Positions 52,138 through 61,308 of a DNA stretch of 64,000 nt are shown here, in pieces; position 1 is the stretch's first letter, and each line of letters starts with the position of its first letter. The notes under the pieces are model-generated. The model saw nothing but the letters and a program-made list of their open reading frames with translations, made no database searches and had not been told where the DNA came from. Origin of the DNA: CAYLHF01 sp964383365 (GTDB lineage: Bacteria > Bacteroidota > Rhodothermia > Rhodothermales > UBA10348); the NCBI GenBank assembly GCA_964383365.1, contig CAYLHF010000010.1, positions 37,013 through 101,012 on the forward strand, read 5' to 3'. The position numbers were made by a program, and so were the translations under genes.

Positions 52138-54081
52138 ATGAATACTCTATCCGATATCCTTTCTGATCCTCGCCATTCACGTTTTCGCCTCGCCGATGAC
52201 TTGTTTCCACGCACCTGGTTCATGATGATTCTTCTCGTCCTCTGTCTACCGTCGGCCTCGACTTCGGCTCAGAGCCGAGAGTTCGACAAACGGTCGGTTG
52301 GTAACGCGGGCAGCCATTGCGACAGCGATCCCAATCCCGTTCTATGTGAGATTCGGGAACTGCGGGTGGAGGTCCAGGCGCTTCGGGACACTCTCGAAGT
52401 GGTGAAAGGTGAAGTCACGCCTTCGCTGAATTTTTCGGCCGATCTCTGCCTGGAACTTAATGGTGGTTTTTATGCTTCGGACAATTCGGGGTTTGGATAT
52501 ACGCTCGGTGGAAAATTCGGGGCGGGAGGCCTCGTTTTTGGAAACGGTGGGGAATTCGAAGTGAACGCAGCAGGAGGCCAAAATCTGCAGAATGGAAAAG
52601 ACTTCAACATCCATGTACCCTTTACGATCTGCGCCAACTTCCCGCATATCAACTGGGAGCAGACCCCTTCGGGTGCAGGCAAACGCTTTACAATCGCGGA
52701 ACTCTCGCAACAGAGCGAAGACCTTCGAAACGTATTTATCTCAAGGATCGGAGAAGTCGCAGAGATGTACGGAAATACCACTACATCGGGGAATATTGCC
52801 ATGGACCTCATTTCAGCGGGAACGCCGCCCGTCGATCCGGACGACGCTATTCACGACGGCGGGAGGATCGGAAAAAGCATGGCAAAGATTTTCAAAATGC
52901 ATCCGAACGTAGCCGGGTTGATCGGTGCGCCTCAGTCGCTTATTACAAAGAGGTTAAACGGTGGTGATCTTTGTGATCGTGCGAATGCCTTAAACAGTGG
53001 AACCAGGAAGCAGTGGCTCATTAATACCTGTGCGTCATCTTTCCCCGTCCCGGACCCGAACTCACTTCTTGATGACATGAAAAAGGTCGGAAGCATGGCA
53101 TCAACCGTATCAACGATGTGGAATCGGTTCGACACGTTTTTCGGAGTTAGCGGTACGCTACGAGGCGAAATGGAGACGATGCTAAACGGAGTGGAGGCAG
53201 CTCGACAGGCTGCTGTTGGAGCCGGTTCGATTGCCGATGATGCCAGAAGTGCCGCCGTAAATGCAGGCTCCCTCGCTGATGACGCCAGAAATGCTGCCGT
53301 GACTGCAGGCTCCATCGCTGATGACGCCAGAAATGCTGCCGTGACTGCAGGCTCTCTCGCCGACGACGCCAGAAGCGCTGCAAATGCGGCGGCTTCCAGC
53401 GCGGATGATGCAGAAAAGGCTGCAAAATCTGTAGCCACCACCGTCGACAACACATGGAACCGACTGGAGGTCATGTTTCCTTTCAACGCCCAGTCATCTG
53501 CGAATCTGTCAGGTAAACTGGCTACCATGCTTGATAGATGGGACAGTCATTTTCGGGCAAACGGATCGGTCGTCGGAGATCTCGGCGATATGAGATCCCG
53601 AATCATCAATATGCCGTCCGCTATCTGTAGTGCGGTCCCCATATGTTCTCCTAATCTGGATCTCGGAGAAGATGGTACCGGTGACGGAACAGGCGGGATC
53701 CGGCAACAGTCACGGTCCGTTTCGAATTCCAACTCATCGATCCAGAAGCGGCCATGGAGCGATCCGGGCATAGGACGGCTCGATAAATCGAACATGGATG
53801 ACGCGGTCGAGATTCCGGATCAATTCGGGTTGGATCTGAACTACCCTAATCCGTTCACGGACGATACTCGAATTCAGTTTGAGCTTCCAACGGATGAGTT
53901 TGTGACGTTGACCGTATTCGATATGACCGGACGGGAGGTGGAAACGCTGGTTTCCGATCAGATCAGGGCCGGTTATCACTCCATTCGCTGGGCCCCGCGA
54001 GCGCTAGCGAGCGGTGTCTACATGTACCGCCTCACTGCCGGAAACTATACTGAATCGAAGAAGATGATCCTGTCGCGGTAA
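52138..54081 (+). CDS. secreted protein with 14-residue coiled-coil repeats and T9SS sorting domain
   Basis: A 647-residue exported protein from ATG 52138 (the frame is open to a TTG at 52102). The signal peptide (FMMILLVLCLPSASTSAQ) follows an unusually long N-terminal region of about 35 residues. A short coiled coil (EIRELRVEVQALRDTL) and a glycine-rich strand region (YTLGGKFGAGGLVFGNGG) come next. Residues 362-431 are five 14-residue repeats of the form AGSIADDARNAAVT, two heptads each. The C-terminus is a T9SS domain (LNYPNPFTDDTRIQFEL, ASGVYMYRLTAGNY). It is downstream of a second T9SS gene. Function unknown. Confidence 0.85.
   Translation: MNTLSDILSDPRHSRFRLADDLFPRTWFMMILLVLCLPSASTSAQSREFDKRSVGNAGSHCDSDPNPVLCEIRELRVEVQALRDTLEVVKGEVTPSLNFSADLCLELNGGFYASDNSGFGYTLGGKFGAGGLVFGNGGEFEVNAAGGQNLQNGKDFNIHVPFTICANFPHINWEQTPSGAGKRFTIAELSQQSEDLRNVFISRIGEVAEMYGNTTTSGNIAMDLISAGTPPVDPDDAIHDGGRIGKSMAKIFKMHPNVAGLIGAPQSLITKRLNGGDLCDRANALNSGTRKQWLINTCASSFPVPDPNSLLDDMKKVGSMASTVSTMWNRFDTFFGVSGTLRGEMETMLNGVEAARQAAVGAGSIADDARSAAVNAGSLADDARNAAVTAGSIADDARNAAVTAGSLADDARSAANAAASSADDAEKAAKSVATTVDNTWNRLEVMFPFNAQSSANLSGKLATMLDRWDSHFRANGSVVGDLGDMRSRIINMPSAICSAVPICSPNLDLGEDGTGDGTGGIRQQSRSVSNSNSSIQKRPWSDPGIGRLDKSNMDDAVEIPDQFGLDLNYPNPFTDDTRIQFELPTDEFVTLTVFDMTGREVETLVSDQIRAGYHSIRWAPRALASGVYMYRLTAGNYTESKKMILSR
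53221..53430 (+). repeat. five 42-bp tandem repeats encoding a coiled-coil segment
   Basis: Five in-frame 42-bp units, each 14 codons (GCAGGCTCC...GCCGTGACT type). Units two and three are nearly identical at the DNA level, while the first and the last two have diverged. All keep frame. Confidence 0.9.
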
Positions 54082-54117
54082 ATGACCGAATCCATGCAGA
54101 AAAGTCCGAGGAAACGC

Positions 54118-54825
54118 TTAATCCTGGAGACTGATTCCAAAAACGAGAAATGTGCGTTCTGTGAGAGGATTCAAGATGTAGGATAGACTGATGGGTAGAG
54201 CGAATTCGTTCGTGAACATAATGGATTTCGAGACCCGGATGCCAGACTGGATAATGCGAAATCCGTCCGTTGAGTAGAACGTACTTTTCCCCGTTACCGC
54301 GCCGACAGATAAATCCAGTTCAACGCCGTCAGTTGCCAACGGCCAGTCAATCTGTACAAACGCAGACCGGTCCGGATCGTTGTGAATCAAGACCGAACCG
54401 GAAACCTGTAATGGAAATGATTCCGTTCCACTCCACGACAGGACGGGTTCGATCCAGTGCGCCCCTTTTCCACTTCCCTCCACGGAGAAAAATCCTTTCG
54501 CACCCGGAGAAGGAAAATAGTAGTCAGTCACACCCGCTGAGAGTCTTCCCAGACGACCTTGGGACAGGGTATATCCTATCCAGAGATCGTGTTCATTGGC
54601 ACCGGCACCCTCGGGAGATATCGAATACGAACCCCACGTTCCGATTTCGAAACGACCGGTGGAAAAGCTAAGGCCCGGTTGCAAACTCATTGACTCGCCG
54701 AAGTCAGTTCCCCGCCAGACGTAGCGACTGACGAGATCGGCCCCCAGCGAGAATGTCTGTGCATGAACGGAAATGATCCAGAAAAAAAGTCCCAGAAACG
54801 AAATACTACTTCGAAGCGTTTTCAT
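54118..54825 (-). CDS. TorF-like putative outer-membrane porin
   Basis: A 235-residue exported beta-barrel protein. The signal peptide (ISFLGLFFWIISVHAQ) is followed by FSLGADLVSRYVWRGTDFGES, the hallmark start of TorF-family (TIGR02001-like) porins, then regular amphipathic strands to a C-terminal FGISLQD. In other bacteria members of this family are found next to ammonium transporter and PII genes; here the upstream gene on the same strand is amtB. A role in ammonium or small-solute passage across the outer membrane is therefore inferred only from position. Confidence 0.75.
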   Translation of the reverse strand: MKTLRSSISFLGLFFWIISVHAQTFSLGADLVSRYVWRGTDFGESMSLQPGLSFSTGRFEIGTWGSYSISPEGAGANEHDLWIGYTLSQGRLGRLSAGVTDYYFPSPGAKGFFSVEGSGKGAHWIEPVLSWSGTESFPLQVSGSVLIHNDPDRSAFVQIDWPLATDGVELDLSVGAVTGKSTFYSTDGFRIIQSGIRVSKSIMFTNEFALPISLSYILNPLTERTFLVFGISLQD

Positions 54826-54886
54826 TATTACCTCTTGCTCGTGTCTTCTTTATATGCAGGTTGAACTCTATCAAGGAAGGCTCAAA

Positions 54887-54914
54887 CCGGGGCCGCGCTG
54901 GAACGCGGCCCCGG
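54887..54914 (-). terminator. GC-rich hairpin after amtB
   Basis: CCGGGGCCGCG (54887-54897) and CGCGGCCCCGG (54904-54914) form an 11-bp stem with a 6-base loop, 26 bp after the amtB stop. On the minus strand only TTT follows, so it is a moderate terminator or an attenuator for the downstream porin gene. Confidence 0.65.
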
Positions 54915-54939
54915 CGAGCGAGGGGTGGTTACACCATCA

Positions 54940-56304
54940 TCAGGCCGCAACGGGTACGACTTCCTCCACGTGCTGGAATTCTGGATAGGCTCGACTGTCG
55001 TGTTCATGAATGTCGAGACCCCGTTCTTCAAGTAGTCCGTTGACTCTCAGTCCGATCGTCTTCTTGAGGGCCGTGAAGACCACCATGCTGACGCCGAATG
55101 TCCAGACGAAGGCGGTCGCAGCGCCAAGCAGTTGAACCCCCACTATCGATGGATTGAACATGTCTCCATGATTGAAGAGCCCAGCCGCAAGAGTACCCCA
55201 GACCCCGCATACTCCGTGCACAGATACGGCTCCGACGGCATCATCCACACGCCGATCGATCCATTCCAGTGAGAATACAACGATCACTCCCGCTATGGCC
55301 CCCGTTATCACGGCGAAGACCGGGGTTAAATTTGAACACCCCGCTGTGATTCCGACGAGACCGGCCAGGACACCATTCAGGGTCATTGGCGCGTCAGGTT
55401 TTTTACTCCTGATCCATGTTACAAGCATGGCGAAGGTGGCTCCGGCTCCGCCAGCGAGGAGCGTATTTATCGCGATAAGTGCTATATCTGTACTTCCCTC
55501 TGTTGTAGACCCGGCGTTGAATCCGAACCATCCAAACCAGAGGATGAATACACCGAGAGCAACGAGCGGCAGACTATGTCCTTCGAATTTGCGAGGATTG
55601 CCGTCTTTATCATATTTACCGGTGCGTGGACCGACGACGAGAATACCGGCAAGTGCAGCCCACCCACCCACTGAGTGCACGACCGTCGATCCTGCAAAGT
55701 CGATGAAGCCAAGGTGTTCGAGCCACCCGTCTCCGTGGAAGAGACTTCCCCAGGCCCAGGATCCAAACACAGGATAAATCAATCCCGTGATTACGATCGA
55801 AAAAATCAGATATCCGGCAAATTTGGTTCGCTCCGCAACGGCACCGGATACAATCGTTGCGGCTGTGGCTGCAAACACGGCCTGAAAGAGAAAGAACGCC
55901 CATGTCCAGGGATCGTCTCCAAGACCCGTGAGGAAGAACCCCTCCCACCCGACGATCCCTCCTAGTGGGGTCCCGAACATGAGGGCAAACCCTACGGCAA
56001 AAAAGATGAGTGATCCGGTCGCAACGTCCATCACATTTTTCATGATGATGTTGACCGCATTCTTGGATCGAGTCAGTCCGATCTCCAGAAGTGCAAAACC
56101 CGCCTGCATGAAGAATACGAGCGCCGCTGCAACGATCACCCAGACGAAATTCAGATGTAACTGCACGTCTGTTGCCGAGATTATCGCGTCCCCGGAAACG
56201 GTTACTCCGGCAGGTGACGTGCCGGCGGATGGGGCCTCCTGGGCATAGGCGCCCGAATATCCGAGGAGCGATGCGACGAACAAGAGAACAAGAATGCGTT
56301 TCAT
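54940..56304 (-). CDS. amtB: ammonium transporter
   Basis: A 454-residue Amt protein with a signal peptide (ILVLLFVASLLGYSGAYA) and eleven expected membrane spans. Typical motifs are FFMQAGFALLEIGLTRSKNAVNI, GSTVVHSVGGWAALAG (pore histidine), VLAGLVGITAGCSNLTP, GAVSVHGVCGVWGTLAAGLF (second pore histidine), and the C-terminal DIHEHDSRAYPEF. It conducts ammonium or ammonia into the cytoplasm. No glnK/PII gene is adjacent, unlike most amtB loci. It is divergent from gltBD across an AT-rich region. Confidence 0.96.
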   Translation of the reverse strand: MKRILVLLFVASLLGYSGAYAQEAPSAGTSPAGVTVSGDAIISATDVQLHLNFVWVIVAAALVFFMQAGFALLEIGLTRSKNAVNIIMKNVMDVATGSLIFFAVGFALMFGTPLGGIVGWEGFFLTGLGDDPWTWAFFLFQAVFAATAATIVSGAVAERTKFAGYLIFSIVITGLIYPVFGSWAWGSLFHGDGWLEHLGFIDFAGSTVVHSVGGWAALAGILVVGPRTGKYDKDGNPRKFEGHSLPLVALGVFILWFGWFGFNAGSTTEGSTDIALIAINTLLAGGAGATFAMLVTWIRSKKPDAPMTLNGVLAGLVGITAGCSNLTPVFAVITGAIAGVIVVFSLEWIDRRVDDAVGAVSVHGVCGVWGTLAAGLFNHGDMFNPSIVGVQLLGAATAFVWTFGVSMVVFTALKKTIGLRVNGLLEERGLDIHEHDSRAYPEFQHVEEVVPVAA

Positions 56305-56679
56305 GATAGAATATAGATTGCTTTACTTATTAAGTGTTTTGGTCACATATACATAAATAATTTAGGCTATTAATAAGTTTAACATCAATTATTTAGGTAA
56401 TGAAAAGCGCTTTCAGTCATTACGAATTCACAATCGGGTTACAATCCACTCTGATCTGTGGAAAAAAGCATTAAGAATTACCTGTTAGGAAAACCGCTTC
56501 CAACTCGACGTCACCCTTCGAATCGGGTACGTTCGCGTGTGAATATCGCGTGGACCCATTCCGGGGACGGGAGTCAGAGAGTGACTGATCGGTCCGGGAG
56601 AGAGCGTCGGTCAGGGAAAGAACATCCGTCCGGACGAGAGCGCCTCAAAAGAAGAACCCTCGAAAGACCCCGGCCCAGT
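56305..56679. promoter_or_regulatory. AT-rich divergent promoter region between amtB and gltB
   Basis: The first 150 bp are unusually AT-rich for this window, with two related copies of ATAATTTAGG / TTATTTAGG (about 56355-56364 and 56389-56397). They probably hold the amtB and gltB promoters. The remainder is in frame with gltB but codes for a very basic serine/arginine-rich stretch that I treat as leader. Confidence 0.45.
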
Positions 56680-59600
56680 ATGCAATCCAGCTCAGAACCT
56701 ACAGGACTCTACGATGAGCGATTCGAACACGATGCGTGTGGTGTCGGTCTCGTCTGCAACATCAACGGCCGGCCCGACCATCTGACGGTCTGTCGCGGCC
56801 TCGATATGTTGGTAAACCTTACCCATAGAGGTGCGTGCGGGAGTGATCCGGAAACAGGTGACGGAGCAGGGATCACGGTGCAAATACCAGACAAATTTCT
56901 GCGTACTGTGTGCGCCAACATGAATTTCCGGCTTCCTGCAACTGGTGCCTATGGAGTAGCCATGCTGTTCCTACCACCGGATCCCGCCAAGGCGGAAGTC
57001 ATCAGACAGGAATTTGATTCTGTTATCAGAGATGAGAATCAGATACCGCTGGGCTGGAGACAGGTCCCGGTCGAATCCTCATCGATCGGAGTCACCGCAC
57101 GGCATTCCGAGCCTGGAATCTGGCAATGTTTTATTGAACGCGACCGTGGGGTGAGCGCAGGACGTGAGTTCGAGCGACATCTCTTCATTATCCGGAAAGT
57201 CGCCGAACGCCGATTCACAGAACTGACTCCCGATCGACATCTGCGACCCTATATCGTCTCGTGTTCGTCGCAGACGATTATCTACAAAGGGATGTTGAAA
57301 ACCGATCAGCTCGGTACCTACTTCCCTGATTTGCGCGACAACCGTCTTGAGTCGGCCGTAGCGATCGTTCATTCCCGGTTCAGTACGAATACACTCCCAC
57401 GTTGGTCGCTGGCACATCCGTTCCGCGTCCTTGCCCACAACGGTGAAATCAACACGCTCAGGGGAAATGTAAACTGGATGCGTGCACGCGAATCGTTAAT
57501 CGAGTCGACACTGTTCGGCGAACATCTGCGGAAGGTATTTCCTGTTCTCGAAACGGATGCCAGCGACTCAGCAGCGCTCGACAATGCACTCGAGTTCCTG
57601 TACCACGCGGGGCGATCCCTTCCACACGCCATGATGATGCTTATTCCTGAGGCCTGGGAGCATGATCCAACCATGCCTGAATGGAAGCGTAATTTTTATG
57701 CCTTTCATGCCTGCCTGATGGAACCCTGGGACGGGCCGGCTGCCGTTCTCTTTACGGATGGGCGTTACGCCGGTGCGGTACTTGACCGCAACGGTCTTCG
57801 GCCATCTCGCTATACGGTGACCCACGACGGAATGCTGGTGCTCAGTTCGGAAACAGGAGTCCTATCGATCGATCCTGCTAATGAAAAGGAAAAGGGCAGG
57901 ATATATCCAGGTCATATGTTTCTTGTGGATCTGTCCGAGGGACGTATTGTAGGCGACGACGAGGTCAAGACGATACTGGCATCAAAGCAACCGTACGGAT
58001 CCTGGCTCGCCGATCGAATGAGGACGGTGCATGACATTCCTCTGGCCACGCCCGTCCCTCCCCTCTCGGACTCGGATCTTGTAACGAAGCACAGGCTTTT
58101 TGGCTACACCGACGAGGATATACGGACGCTTGTACATCCTATGGTTGACACAGGAAAAGAAGCTATTGGATCCATGGGAGCCGATTTTCCTCACGCTGTT
58201 TTGTCCTCGAGACGTAGACCTCTCTTCGACTACTTCAAGCAATTGTTTGCCCAGGTGACCAATCCGCCGCTCGATGCCATCCGCGAGCGCATTGTCACCT
58301 CGCTGTACACCTATCTGGGTGCGAATCGGAATCCGTTGACGGAGTCTCAAGACCATGCTGACATGTTGCGCCTCGACCAGCCCATCCTGGACAACGCTCA
58401 GCTTGCCGGGCTACTCAAACTGGAGGACGTCTATCGTATAGATACCCTCTTCCCGGTAGATGATCCTGATCTGGACCGGGCCATTAATACCCTGTGTGAA
58501 GAAGCGGAACACGCCGTCGAGACCGGTAAAAGTATCCTGATCTTGTCGGACCGAAGAGCCAATGCTACGTTCGCTCCTCTACCCAGCCTACTCGCCACGG
58601 CATCTCTCCATCACCATCTTATTCGAACGGGACATCGCCTCAGCTGCTCTATCGTCGTCGAGAGCGGAGAACCGAGGGAGGTCCATCATTTTTGTTGTCT
58701 TGTAGGATTCGGAGCAGACGCCATCAATCCCTATATCGCACTCGATACCGCCATAGTCCTGCATTCACGCAACCAAACGATAGACACGGCCACTGGCGTC
58801 AAAAATTACATCCATGCCATAGACGAGGGTATACTCAAGGTTATGTCGAAGATGGGTATTTCGACACTGCAGAGTTACCGGGGAGCACAGATCTTTGAGG
58901 CGGTCGGAATACATGCCGATGTAATCACTCGCCATTTTACCGGAACCCCGTCACGAATTGGGGGCATCGGACTGGAGATTATCTCAAAGGAGGTCCTTCT
59001 TGCCCACGAATGTGCTTTCCCGAAGAGCCTGATACCGGGAGATATTCCACTAGAACCGGGTGGAAAGTATCAGTGGAGAAGGAATGGAGAGGAACACGCG
59101 TTTAACCCGGAGTCTATTTCAGCGCTTCAGCAGGCCGTAAGAACGAACGACCAGCGAAGCTATTCAGAGTTTGCCGACCAGATCAATAGCCGAGTACTGA
59201 ACCCAAGCACTCTTCGAGACCTCATCGAGATCGATTTTGACAGTCGCACACCGATCCCTGTTGATGAGGTTGAACCGTGGACTGATATCGTGACTCGATT
59301 CAAGACCGGAGCCATGTCGTATGGATCCATCAGCCAGGAGAGTCACGAAACACTCGCTCGTGCGATGAATCATCTGGGTGGAAAAAGCAATACCGGCGAA
59401 GGTGGAGAAGACCCGGAACGTTTCCCTACCATAAGTCCCATTCGAAGCCGCATCAAACAGATTGCTTCGGGTCGTTTCGGAGTTTCCATAGCCTATCTGG
59501 CGAGCGCCGACGAAATTCAAATCAAGATGGCTCAGGGTGCCAAACCCGGTGAGGGGGGGCAGTTACCAGGAGAGAAAGTATATCCGTGGATCGCACGTAC

Positions 59601-61272
59601 TCGGCATTCGACACCATACGTCGGTCTGATTTCACCTCCGCCGCATCACGATATCTACTCGATCGAGGACCTGGCCCAGCTAATACATGATCTGAAACAC
59701 GCCAATCCGACCGCTAGAATAAGCGTAAAGTTAGTCTCAGAGGTCGGAGTCGGTACCATTTCCGCCGGTGTCGTCAAGGCCGGAGCAGACGTGATCCTGA
59801 TATCCGGTTTTGATGGCGGTACCGGGGCTGCGCCAAAAACATCGTCACAGCACACTGGACTTCCCTGGGAACTTGGATTGGCAGAAACGCAGCAGACGCT
59901 GATCCAAAACGGACTGCGAAATCGGGTCCACATCGAGTGCGACGGACAACTCAAGACCGGCCGCGACGTGGTTATGGCGGCACTGCTTGGAGCAGAGGAA
60001 TTTGGGTTCGCCACCGCCCCGCTCGTAGCGCTCGGCTGTATTGTGATGCGTAAATGTCACCTGAACACCTGTCCGGTAGGAATTGCCACACAGAACCCGG
60101 TCCTCCGAAATCATTTTTCAGGGCAGGCAGAATACGTTGTCAATTATTTCCATTTTGTTGCGGAAGAACTCAGAGGGCTCATGGCCCGCCTGGGGTTCAG
60201 AACCATTGAGGAGATGAGTGGCCGGGTCGATGTCTTGCGCCAGCGATCCGACATAAACCATTGGAAAGCCAGGCACGTGTCCCTCGATGCCCTCTTGAAG
60301 CGACCAACTCCGCCATCACATTCATATGTAGACACCGCAGCGAATGAGGCGAGCAGCAACACGACCTCAAACAACACTGGTATTGGCTCCAGCCTCGACA
60401 GACATCTCATCCAGGAAACACAACCCTCTCTTTTGCGGGCGGAACCGGTAGAGGTAGACGTAACCGTGGACAACGGAAACAGAGCATTCGGAACCATGCT
60501 CAGCCATACCGTTGTCAAAAAATTTGGACCGAACGGTCTCCCTGAGGGCTTGATAAAGATTCGCGCTACCGGGACAGGTGGCCAGAGTTTCGGTGCGTTC
60601 GTCTCGAAAGGGATATCAATATTCCTTTCGGGTGACGCGAATGATTACTTCGGGAAAGGTCTTTCTGGCGGTACGCTCGTGCTCCGACCCCCGAAAAATG
60701 TAGGATTCCGGCCGCACGATAACATCATAGTCGGCAACGTGGGGTTGTATGGGGCCATCAGCGGGAACGTGTACATCCGGGGCCGCGCGGGAGAACGTTT
60801 TGGTGTCCGCAATAGCGGTGCGACTGCCGTGGTGGAGGGTGTCGGAGATCACGGGTGTGAATACATGACCGGAGGATGCGTGGTCATACTGGGAATGACG
60901 GGACGCAATTTTGCCGCAGGCATGAGTGGCGGCATTGCATTCGTCATGGATGGGACGTGGGATTTCAGGACGGGAAGATGTAATACATCGTCAGTAGACA
61001 TCGAACGAGTGACCTCCAGTGAAGACATCCATCTACTCCACAGGCTCATTGAACAACATCACACGCTTACCGAGAGCTCCGTAGCTGCCTGGGCACTCGA
61101 ACATTGGGAGCGGGCACGTTACGAATTTGTCAAGGTAATGCCCATCGAATACAGAAAAGCGCTGGCCCGGCTTTCAAAAAGGGGATCTCCATCTGCACAT
61201 TCACCGGACGCCCGGATCAGTCCAGATCACGTAACTCCACGATCTTTCGCAAGGGCGAATTCGCGCTTCTAA
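56680..61272 (+). CDS. gltB: glutamate synthase (NADPH) large subunit
   Basis: A 1530-residue GOGAT alpha subunit, starting at ATG 56680 so that the catalytic cysteine (FEHDACGVGLV, Cys20) follows a 19-residue propeptide; the frame is open to GTG 56458. Domains in order: Ntn-type glutaminase (IVHSRFSTNTLPRW, LAHNGEINTLRGN), central linker, FMN-binding synthase barrel (GAMSYGSISQESHETLARAM, GGDGGTGAAP-like FDGGTGAAPKTSS), 3Fe-4S cysteines in CIVMRKCHLNTCPVG, and the C-terminal GXGXG domain (GFRPHDNIIVGNVGLYGA). It makes glutamate from glutamine and 2-oxoglutarate. It is followed by gltD after 36 bp. Confidence 0.97.
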   Translation: MQSSSEPTGLYDERFEHDACGVGLVCNINGRPDHLTVCRGLDMLVNLTHRGACGSDPETGDGAGITVQIPDKFLRTVCANMNFRLPATGAYGVAMLFLPPDPAKAEVIRQEFDSVIRDENQIPLGWRQVPVESSSIGVTARHSEPGIWQCFIERDRGVSAGREFERHLFIIRKVAERRFTELTPDRHLRPYIVSCSSQTIIYKGMLKTDQLGTYFPDLRDNRLESAVAIVHSRFSTNTLPRWSLAHPFRVLAHNGEINTLRGNVNWMRARESLIESTLFGEHLRKVFPVLETDASDSAALDNALEFLYHAGRSLPHAMMMLIPEAWEHDPTMPEWKRNFYAFHACLMEPWDGPAAVLFTDGRYAGAVLDRNGLRPSRYTVTHDGMLVLSSETGVLSIDPANEKEKGRIYPGHMFLVDLSEGRIVGDDEVKTILASKQPYGSWLADRMRTVHDIPLATPVPPLSDSDLVTKHRLFGYTDEDIRTLVHPMVDTGKEAIGSMGADFPHAVLSSRRRPLFDYFKQLFAQVTNPPLDAIRERIVTSLYTYLGANRNPLTESQDHADMLRLDQPILDNAQLAGLLKLEDVYRIDTLFPVDDPDLDRAINTLCEEAEHAVETGKSILILSDRRANATFAPLPSLLATASLHHHLIRTGHRLSCSIVVESGEPREVHHFCCLVGFGADAINPYIALDTAIVLHSRNQTIDTATGVKNYIHAIDEGILKVMSKMGISTLQSYRGAQIFEAVGIHADVITRHFTGTPSRIGGIGLEIISKEVLLAHECAFPKSLIPGDIPLEPGGKYQWRRNGEEHAFNPESISALQQAVRTNDQRSYSEFADQINSRVLNPSTLRDLIEIDFDSRTPIPVDEVEPWTDIVTRFKTGAMSYGSISQESHETLARAMNHLGGKSNTGEGGEDPERFPTISPIRSRIKQIASGRFGVSIAYLASADEIQIKMAQGAKPGEGGQLPGEKVYPWIARTRHSTPYVGLISPPPHHDIYSIEDLAQLIHDLKHANPTARISVKLVSEVGVGTISAGVVKAGADVILISGFDGGTGAAPKTSSQHTGLPWELGLAETQQTLIQNGLRNRVHIECDGQLKTGRDVVMAALLGAEEFGFATAPLVALGCIVMRKCHLNTCPVGIATQNPVLRNHFSGQAEYVVNYFHFVAEELRGLMARLGFRTIEEMSGRVDVLRQRSDINHWKARHVSLDALLKRPTPPSHSYVDTAANEASSNTTSNNTGIGSSLDRHLIQETQPSLLRAEPVEVDVTVDNGNRAFGTMLSHTVVKKFGPNGLPEGLIKIRATGTGGQSFGAFVSKGISIFLSGDANDYFGKGLSGGTLVLRPPKNVGFRPHDNIIVGNVGLYGAISGNVYIRGRAGERFGVRNSGATAVVEGVGDHGCEYMTGGCVVILGMTGRNFAAGMSGGIAFVMDGTWDFRTGRCNTSSVDIERVTSSEDIHLLHRLIEQHHTLTESSVAAWALEHWERARYEFVKVMPIEYRKALARLSKRGSPSAHSPDARISPDHVTPRSFARANSRF

Positions 61273-61308
61273 GCTATCCACGAAGCATACCCTCCATCAC
61301 TTTCAAAC

